This document shows positions 1-4,441 of a stretch of 6,187 nt of DNA, piece after piece. A program made the translations under genes and the position numbers. The stretch lies in assembly GCA_002343335.1 (NCBI GenBank), contig DDSI01000206.1, positions 1,205 through 7,391 of the forward strand. The letters are read 5' to 3'. How positions within the stretch are numbered: the stretch's first letter is position 1; each line of letters begins with the position of its first letter. This stretch comes from Bacteriovoracaceae bacterium UBA2394 (lineage in GTDB: Bacteria; Bdellovibrionota; UBA2394). Below the pieces are notes generated by a model. The model was not told where the DNA came from. It did not search any database and worked only from the letters and a program-made list of their open reading frames with translations.

Positions 1-535
1 GGGCGTACCTCATCGCGATATCTCCATCGGATTCCATCAAAATAATTCGGCGGTCTGCAACGCTTCCGACAAGCACATAAGGATAATCTTTATTCACAAC
101 CTGTAAGGCCAACCCCGAGCAGCTGATATAATTTTCGGTGTCGTAATTTCCATTATCGAAATCGATTTCGAACTGGCGCTCGGGATCCGTAGGATTGTTC
201 GCATCGATGATATGAATTTTGTACCCCTTCTCCGTGCACGCCGCGACCCATCCGCTAGGATGCACCACGAGATTCAGATTCTCTCCCTTGGTCGGGATTT
301 CCTTGAGGGGTTCTTTGAGATTGGAAAGCGAGTAGATCGCGACCTTCCCTTGAGAACTCATCGCCGTCACTAACTTGTCTCCAACGACGACGACGTGGCC
401 TTTTAGAAAGTTTCCAGTTTGGGGATAAAGCAACTCTACTCGAACATCGAGTTCCTTAGAATGAATGCTCGGAACGCTTAAAAAAGTTAAAAGCCCAAGT
501 CCTAGAGCTCGCTTGATCCACGAATTAGATTGCAT
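1..535 (-). CDS. Exported beta-propeller-like protein, C-terminus cut by window edge
   Basis: The frame reads 178 codons from an ATG at 535 to the left edge without a stop, so the C-terminus is missing. Residues 1-9 are polar and basic (K8, R9), followed by a hydrophobic stretch at about 10-24 and a small-residue region (VPSIHS) suited to signal peptidase I cleavage. There is no lipobox cysteine, so a periplasmic or secreted protein is expected. The rest is strand-rich, with blade-like units: 'VVVVGDKLVTAMSSQGKVAIYS', then 'LVVHPSGWVAACTEKGYKIHIID', then a third ending 'PYVLVGSVADRRIILME'. This pattern of a strand, a sensor-like turn and a short 'hhhId' strand is typical of WD40/LVIVD-type beta-propellers, which usually act in binding rather than catalysis. 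The start is backed by a strong Shine-Dalgarno run, AAGGGGG, four bases upstream. No specific function can be assigned; the propeller call is an inference from pattern. Confidence 0.8.
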   Translation of the reverse strand, partial: MQSNSWIKRALGLGLLTFLSVPSIHSKELDVRVELLYPQTGNFLKGHVVVVGDKLVTAMSSQGKVAIYSLSNLKEPLKEIPTKGENLNLVVHPSGWVAACTEKGYKIHIIDANNPTDPERQFEIDFDNGNYDTENYISCSGLALQVVNKDYPYVLVGSVADRRIILMESDGDIAMRYA

Positions 536-539
536 GATT

Positions 540-577
540 CCCCCTTCGATTATTTCTTTTGCTTAGCCGAGAAGGGG
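540..577 (-). promoter_or_regulatory. Ribosome binding site inside a possible hairpin
   Basis: On the minus strand, CCCCTTC (577-571) is followed 23 bases later by its exact complement GAAGGGG (547-541), which is part of the Shine-Dalgarno run AAGGGGG of the propeller gene starting at 535. If the transcript folds this way, the ribosome binding site is paired and translation would be reduced. The inverted repeat is seen directly; its regulatory role is inference. The 23-base loop is A-rich and contains no other obvious pairing. Confidence 0.4.
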
Positions 578-579
578 CG

Positions 580-612
580 AAAAATCACGAGATATGTCGC
601 ACTGCGTTATCT
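580..612 (-). terminator. Possible weak terminator downstream of the two-TM gene
   Basis: On the minus strand, an interrupted stem (AGATA and CGC on one side, GCG and TATCT on the other, with a short internal loop) ends at 590. It is followed a few bases later by five T residues (584-580). It lies 14 bases after the stop codon at 626. The stem is short and imperfect and the T-run is not directly attached, so this is at best a weak terminator. Just upstream lies a 13-base AT-rich dyad, CTTAAACTTTAAG (611-623), which could instead be an operator-type site. Confidence 0.2.
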
Positions 613-625
613 TAAACTTTAAGAC

Positions 626-946
626 CTAAGGGCCCATCCATCGAGATAAGGGCGACCCCCAAAAGCCAAAAAAAGCCATCGTGAACCAGGCTCCTAAGAC
701 GAAGCACACCAATGAGGCAAGGAAGAGCGAAAAAGAGCCGAGGACGATCGCGACAAGTCGATCGAAGAGTTGGAGCTCAGTTTCTTTTGAGCGAGAAAAA
801 ATTTTGCGACTCAACCAATAGACAGGCGATGCCCAGCGTACGAAAGCTCGCGGATAGGAAAAGGCGAAGATAGAAATGCCCCCTGCCAGAAATCCAATGG
901 ACAGCATGCAAAAAAGTGAGAGGTGCAATGCCATTTCTCGACTCAT
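626..946 (-). CDS. Small inner-membrane protein with two membrane segments
   Basis: A 106-residue protein with two clear hydrophobic segments, at about residues 9-30 and 64-95. They are separated by a basic, aromatic loop (SYPRAFVRW to YWLSRKIFSRSK). The second segment is long, very rich in F, L, V and A, and may continue into a re-entrant or second short helix before the C-terminal SPLSRWMGP. By the positive-inside rule the K/R-rich loop between the segments should be cytoplasmic. I recognise no family. The ATG at 946 has no convincing Shine-Dalgarno sequence; a second ATG at residue 5 (934) is an equally plausible start. An in-frame TGA lies in the upstream intergenic region, so the gene cannot extend far. 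It is divergent from the acyl-CoA synthetase gene and precedes the propeller gene by 90 bp on the same strand. Confidence 0.7.
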   Translation of the reverse strand: MSREMALHLSLFCMLSIGFLAGGISIFAFSYPRAFVRWASPVYWLSRKIFSRSKETELQLFDRLVAIVLGSFSLFLASLVCFVLGAWFTMAFFGFWGSPLSRWMGP

Positions 947-979
947 GAAACAAGTGTAACGGACCCTTCTCCGCTTCGG

Positions 980-1012
980 CCAGATTTTCAGACAAGTTCA
1001 CATAAATTCTGG
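980..1012. repeat. Inverted repeat in the divergent promoter region
   Basis: CCAGATTTT (980-988) and AAATTCTGG (1004-1012) are reverse complements at eight of nine positions, with 15 bases between them. The repeat sits between the divergent starts at 946 and 1029 and overlaps the candidate promoter of the acyl-CoA synthetase gene. Its position and symmetry suit a dimeric regulator, which is inference; no known operator consensus is recognised. Confidence 0.4.
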
Positions 1013-1018
1013 TATCGT
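989..1018 (+). promoter_or_regulatory. Candidate promoter of the acyl-CoA synthetase gene
   Basis: A CAGACA hexamer (989-994) and a TATCGT hexamer (1013-1018) are separated by 18 bases. Each matches the sigma-70-type consensus at four of six positions. Transcription would then begin at about 1025, only a few bases before the ATG at 1029. That would fit the lack of any Shine-Dalgarno sequence there and suggests a leaderless or nearly leaderless message. Matches of this quality are common by chance. Confidence 0.25.
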
Positions 1019-1028
1019 TCAGTGTCAT

Positions 1029-2915
1029 ATGCCCGCGACATACACCCCTCATGCACCTTGGATTCGCAACTGTCATTTGCAGAAACTCATCCAACGAAAA
1101 GGATTTAAGAACTACGAAGAGCTCCTCGCGTGGTCGCAAAATAATGTAGAGGATTTTTGGAACCATATTCTTTCCGACATCGACCTCAAATTTTCAAAAC
1201 CCTTCGATAAAATTCTTACGAGTTCTCTCCCTTGGCCAAAGTGGGCCGCAGGAGGAAAAATCTCGATTGTCGAAAATTGTATCGACCGTCACGCGAGAAA
1301 CACGCCTGAGAAGATTGCGCTTCTCTTTGAAGGAGACGGATTAGAACAGGCGCACTCTTGGACCTTCGAGGAACTCGCGCGCGAATCGAGCTTTATAGCG
1401 GCAGAATTACAGCGAGCTGGCGCAAAAACAGGCGATCGTGCCGCTCTTTTAATGCCAATGAGTCTGGAAATGACCGCTGCATTTTTTGGAATATTGCGAG
1501 CCGGCCTCACGGTCATCCCCATCTTTTCCGGTTTTGGCGCCGAGGCCATCGAAAGCCGCCTCAACGACGCGAGCGTGAAATTTTTATTTCTTCAGAACCA
1601 GACTTATCGTCGAGGAAAAGAAGTCAATGTAAGAGCCGTTGTCGATGAAATCTTGCCAAGAGTGCCCAGTATTCAAAAAGTTTTTTCCTTAAAACGCGAA
1701 GATTTTTTAAAGGGTCACCTCGATCAAAGGATTCTGCCGTCCATTCCCCGAGCTTCGGAATCAGAATGTCTACTGCTCTACACGTCTGGCACGACCGGAA
1801 AACCCAAAGCGTGTGTTCACACTCCCTTTGGAGTTCTAGCGACAACGGGAAAAGAACTTCGGTATGCCTTCGACGTGCAATCGAATAGCCGTTTTTTTTG
1901 GTATACGGATATCGGATGGATGATGGGACCCTGGGAGCTTTTCGGCGTCCTGCAATTTGGCGCAACCGTGATGCTCTACGAAGGCGTGCCGGACTATCCC
2001 GAACCTGATCGCCTTTGGAGGATTATCGATCACTATCAGATCACGCACTTGGGAATTTCTCCTACAGCCGTTCGTGTGCTTAAAAAAGCAGGAGATGAAT
2101 GGCTTCAAAAGTACAAACTCGATTCGCTTCGAGTTTTAGGCTCAACGGGCGAGCCTTGGGATGAAGAATCTTGGACGTGGTTTTTTGAGAAGGTTGGAAA
2201 ACGGAATTGCCCCGTTATCAACATTTCCGGAGGAACGGAAGTCATGGGGTGTTTACTGATGCCCAATCCTCTGAGCGAGCTAAAGCCCTGCACGCTAGGG
2301 GGTCCCGCGCTCGGAGTACGCTCCGAAATTTGGACGGAAGATGGTAAGAAGATCGAAAGAGGCCTTGGCCATTTGGTGTGCCTCTCGCCCCTGCCCTCCA
2401 TGACCAAAGGCTTTTTGAACGCCCCAGAGCGCTATCTCCATACTTATTTTGAAAAATTTGGCGAAGATGTTTGGTACCACGGCGACTGGGCCTTCGCCGA
2501 CGACGAAGGTTTTTGGTTTCTTCGAGGTCGAAGCGACGACACGATCAAGATCGCGGGAAAACGGATTGGCCCGAATGAATTTGAATCGGCTCTCATGGCC
2601 GACTCGCGAGTCGCAGAATCCGCCGCTGTAGGGATTCCTCACGAGTTAAAAGGTGAGTGTGTTTACTGCTACGTTGTATTAAAGGACTCTCAAAGCGCGA
2701 GCGAGGAGACTCGAAAGGCCCTGCATTCTTTGATGTTAAAAACGGTGGGAAAGGCCATGGCGCCTGAGAAAATATTTTTTGTAAGTGCGCTTCCTAAGAC
2801 TCGTTCGGGAAAAATTCTACGGGGAATTATTCGAAAAATTGTTCTCGGCGAAGGCGTAGATACTTCCTCCGCCGAGAATGAATCGAGCATTGAAGCAATT
2901 CGAAAAGCCTCTTAA
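1029..2915 (+). CDS. AMP-forming acyl-CoA synthetase (acetyl-CoA synthetase-like)
   Basis: This 628-residue enzyme of the ANL superfamily would activate a carboxylic acid with ATP to an acyl-adenylate and then form the acyl-CoA, in the cytoplasm. The N-terminal 90 residues look like the extra domain of acetyl-CoA synthetases (YEELLAWS at 29-36, FW at 43-44, GGKISIVENCIDRH at 75-88). Core motifs follow: the ATP-binding loop YTSGTTGKPK (251-260), YTDIGWMMGPWELFG (292-306), GSTGEPW (371-377), SGGTEV (400-405), YHGDWA with D486, the hinge region RGRSDDTIKIAGKRIGPNEFE (499-519), and PKTRSGKILRG (589-599). In the last motif K595 matches the catalytic lysine that protein acetylation switches off in acetyl-CoA synthetases. 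Length and motif order are those of a complete, active enzyme. The position of the pocket tryptophan of acetate-specific enzymes appears to be G401, so propionate or a larger acid is more likely than acetate. The ATG at 1029 is the only start that keeps the N-terminal domain; it has no Shine-Dalgarno sequence. The gene is monocistronic and convergent with the next one. Confidence 0.93.
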   Translation: MPATYTPHAPWIRNCHLQKLIQRKGFKNYEELLAWSQNNVEDFWNHILSDIDLKFSKPFDKILTSSLPWPKWAAGGKISIVENCIDRHARNTPEKIALLFEGDGLEQAHSWTFEELARESSFIAAELQRAGAKTGDRAALLMPMSLEMTAAFFGILRAGLTVIPIFSGFGAEAIESRLNDASVKFLFLQNQTYRRGKEVNVRAVVDEILPRVPSIQKVFSLKREDFLKGHLDQRILPSIPRASESECLLLYTSGTTGKPKACVHTPFGVLATTGKELRYAFDVQSNSRFFWYTDIGWMMGPWELFGVLQFGATVMLYEGVPDYPEPDRLWRIIDHYQITHLGISPTAVRVLKKAGDEWLQKYKLDSLRVLGSTGEPWDEESWTWFFEKVGKRNCPVINISGGTEVMGCLLMPNPLSELKPCTLGGPALGVRSEIWTEDGKKIERGLGHLVCLSPLPSMTKGFLNAPERYLHTYFEKFGEDVWYHGDWAFADDEGFWFLRGRSDDTIKIAGKRIGPNEFESALMADSRVAESAAVGIPHELKGECVYCYVVLKDSQSASEETRKALHSLMLKTVGKAMAPEKIFFVSALPKTRSGKILRGIIRKIVLGEGVDTSSAENESSIEAIRKAS

Positions 2916-2919
2916 AATC

Positions 2920-3432
2920 TTAAACGTTCGGTCTGGAAAGCTTTCCCGTCAGATATGTATTTACCCAAACCCAACGATTGCCTTTACCCCGATTCCGAAG
3001 AGCGCGCTTTTTAGTCACATAAAGCTTATAGGACAGCTCGGTTTCTCGTCCCCAATTTGCATTGGTATTCACTTTCACAGAAATCTTACGTCCCTCGATG
3101 GCGGAATGAAGTTCCGCAGGTTGGTATTCAAATACCAAATCCGCCGATTTGTAATCCGGCGAAAGCGTTGCTTTCAAAAGTTTGCCAACCGTTCCAGCTG
3201 CACCCCTGTTCGCCAAAATGGTTTCCAATCCCTCTAAGACGACAGCCTGATCAACCACGGCCACGTCTACCTGGCCGGCTCCCTTCACTTCCTGATACTC
3301 GCCTAAATACGCCTGCACTGCCGCGGTCGCATCCGCAGAAATGCGTCCATCCACGACTTCGAGCTCATGACAAGCCGATAGCGCCACTGCCGCACAAACA
3401 ATTCCAACTACTTTACTTACCCTTTGATTCAT
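2920..3432 (-). CDS. Small lipoprotein of unknown function
   Basis: This 170-residue protein begins with a lipoprotein signal peptide: basic residues R4 and K7, a hydrophobic stretch at about 8-18, and the lipobox LSAC with the lipidated cysteine at 21. Residue 22 is histidine, not aspartate, so by the E. coli rule it would go to the outer membrane; that rule may not hold here. The mature part starts with an Ala-rich helical segment (about 33-50) and a Val-rich stretch (54-66). It continues with strand-like segments (SADLVFEYQ at 96-104, ISVKVNTN at 117-124, LSYKLYVT at 133-140, WVWVNTYLTGKL at 154-165). It also has a basic patch, KKRALRNRGKGNR (141-153). I recognise no family. The start is firm: AGGAGG lies seven bases upstream of the ATG. 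It lies 75 bp downstream of another lipoprotein gene on the same strand, and its stop codon is 4 bp from that of the convergent acyl-CoA synthetase gene. Confidence 0.85.
   Translation of the reverse strand: MNQRVSKVVGIVCAAVALSACHELEVVDGRISADATAAVQAYLGEYQEVKGAGQVDVAVVDQAVVLEGLETILANRGAAGTVGKLLKATLSPDYKSADLVFEYQPAELHSAIEGRKISVKVNTNANWGRETELSYKLYVTKKRALRNRGKGNRWVWVNTYLTGKLSRPNV
2935..2946. repeat. Perfect 12-bp palindrome at the convergent gene ends
   Basis: GGAAAGCTTTCC reads the same on both strands. It lies inside the last codons of the 170-residue lipoprotein gene and 20 bases past the stop codon of the acyl-CoA synthetase gene. It has no loop and no T-tract in either direction, so it is not a normal intrinsic terminator. 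It may simply be a coincidence of coding sequence. Confidence 0.3.
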
Positions 3433-3436
3433 GAAT

Positions 3437-3474
3437 ACTCCTCCTTCTTTGAGTTTCAGCTAAGAAACACAAAG
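3437..3474 (-). promoter_or_regulatory. Stem-loop abutting a strong ribosome binding site
   Basis: On the minus strand, CTTTGTGTTTC (3474-3464), the loop TTAGCT and GAAACTCAAAG (3457-3447) form an 11-base stem with a single T-T mismatch. The very next bases are the Shine-Dalgarno sequence AAGGAGGAGT (3446-3437) of the lipoprotein gene starting at 3432. The ribosome binding site itself stays unpaired. Such a leader stem could protect the message end or mark a processing point between the two lipoprotein genes; this role is inference. Confidence 0.45.
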
Positions 3475-3507
3475 TGGACGACTGCGCGCAAGTTCTTTTG
3501 GAAAAAA

Positions 3508-4275
3508 TTATTCGACAGCGATCTGGGCAGAATCGAAAATCGCATCTTCAATAAATGGAACGCGATGCGACTTGTAGTCGACTTTCGTGCTCATGCACTT
3601 TTTGGCCTCATACTGAGCCGTATCGATCTTGAATCGAATGTAAAAACCAATGGCGACCCATCCGGGAGGCAATTTCATCGTCACTTGGCCTTCGGAGAAG
3701 ACACCTCCGGAGGAATCAATTGAACTAAGCGCTTTTCTCTGAAGTCCGAGTTTTGTAATGGTGCCCTCACGAAGTCGAGCTCCAAACCCCGTCAGAGCGA
3801 TATTGGGGTTGTCTTCATTTTTAATGACGAATTCTTGAGCCGTATCGTATCCCTGATTGGCGTCGGCAAAGATGCGCGTACTTCGGGAAAATAGCCCCGT
3901 GTCCGTGTCGACTTCTCGACCGACCATGGCCAAATAGATTTTCAAAGGACAATCGTTTCGATCCCGAGCGGAAATCGTCATCCCTGTCACCACCGACTCA
4001 ATATGGCCGGTGTAAGACGACGCTTGCGCCAAGTTAGTGACATGAAATTCGTGAAGCGGTCTCTGCCGAATAACGCGAACGAGATCGTTTAAATCATTCG
4101 GTCCCCGATCAAAGGCAATATAAAGCCGTGGCATGGGATCCAAAAAATAGCTGAACACATTCGATGTATCGCCTTGAGTGCGATCTCGAATGACCGTTTC
4201 ATCCTCGGGACTTCCGCACGCCAAAAGAAAAAGGCTTAGAGCCGATAGACTCAATAAGGTTTTAAGGGACCCCAT
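3508..4275 (-). CDS. Lipoprotein with a possible beta-prism-like repeat
   Basis: The start chosen is the ATG at 4275, giving 255 residues. It places a textbook lipoprotein signal at the N-terminus (K5, hydrophobic 7-18, lipobox LLAC, lipidated cysteine 20) and has GAGG ten bases upstream. The frame stays open 47 codons further to a GTG at 4416, but that would bury the signal peptide. After cysteine come G21 and S22 and an acidic linker (EDE) suited to a lipid-anchored envelope protein. The mature part is strand-rich with only two further cysteines (109 and 227). Three segments look alike: IESVVTGMTISARD (92-105), NIALTGFGARLRE (158-170) and GWVAIGFYIRFK (205-216). Each is a strand, a small-residue-Gly turn and an alternating strand, followed by a second strand. 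That layout recalls beta-prism proteins such as the VMO-I type, but the match is by eye only. No function is assigned. It lies between the large protein and the second lipoprotein on the same strand. Confidence 0.85.
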   Translation of the reverse strand: MGSLKTLLSLSALSLFLLACGSPEDETVIRDRTQGDTSNVFSYFLDPMPRLYIAFDRGPNDLNDLVRVIRQRPLHEFHVTNLAQASSYTGHIESVVTGMTISARDRNDCPLKIYLAMVGREVDTDTGLFSRSTRIFADANQGYDTAQEFVIKNEDNPNIALTGFGARLREGTITKLGLQRKALSSIDSSGGVFSEGQVTMKLPPGWVAIGFYIRFKIDTAQYEAKKCMSTKVDYKSHRVPFIEDAIFDSAQIAVE

Positions 4276-4441
4276 GATGTTTAAACCTCGCACGGTCTCT
4301 AAAAATGCAAGGGAGGTGCCAGCTTCATTCGGGTTGAGAGCCCCCTTAAGCCCATGAAAACCCCTATGAAATTTTTGCTGAGGCATGACCTGGGCACTGT
4401 GGGAACCACGGAACACCTCTCGCCCAAATTCAATGAATTTC
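4276..4441 (-). other. 166-bp intergenic region, no clear signals
   Basis: The gap separates the stop codon of the large protein gene from the start of the 255-residue lipoprotein gene. Next to the stop codon is a perfect AT-rich inverted repeat with a one-base centre, AAATTCAATGAATTT (4426-4440). Two imperfect copies of a CCCATGAAAA-type sequence lie at about 4351-4371. Neither forms a GC-rich hairpin with a T-tract. I found no convincing promoter. The possible TTGCAT hexamer just upstream of the lipoprotein gene lacks a well-spaced -10 partner. The reading frame of the lipoprotein runs open through most of the gap. Confidence 0.4.

Noticed and set aside
777..1166. A 129-codon open frame on the minus strand across the divergent region.
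   Set aside because: It overlaps both the two-TM gene and the start of the acyl-CoA synthetase gene in other frames and shows no domain or signal of its own.
1892..1899. Run of eight T residues inside the acyl-CoA synthetase gene, a possible slippage or phase-variation tract.
   Set aside because: It encodes a normal F-F pair just before the conserved YTDIGW motif, the frame is intact on both sides, and eight-base T runs occur by chance in sequence with this many TTT codons.
3057..3434. A 125-codon open frame on the plus strand opposite the 170-residue lipoprotein gene.
   Set aside because: Its translation is proline-, arginine- and serine-rich with no domain pattern, and it is fully antisense to a gene with a lipobox and a strong ribosome binding site.
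3490..3530. T-run after the stop codon of the 255-residue lipoprotein gene, considered as a terminator.
   Set aside because: The only upstream pairing (TTCGA with TCGAA across a 17-base loop) is too weak, and the next gene on the same strand follows closely.
4276..4416. A 47-residue N-terminal extension of the 255-residue lipoprotein from a GTG at 4416.
   Set aside because: It would place the lipoprotein signal peptide at residue 48 and the GTG lacks a correctly spaced ribosome binding site; the ATG at 4275 gives a textbook lipoprotein start.
4426..4440. Perfect AT-rich inverted repeat just after the stop of the large protein gene, considered as a terminator.
   Set aside because: The stem has almost no GC pairs, a one-base centre that cannot form a loop, and no T-tract after it.
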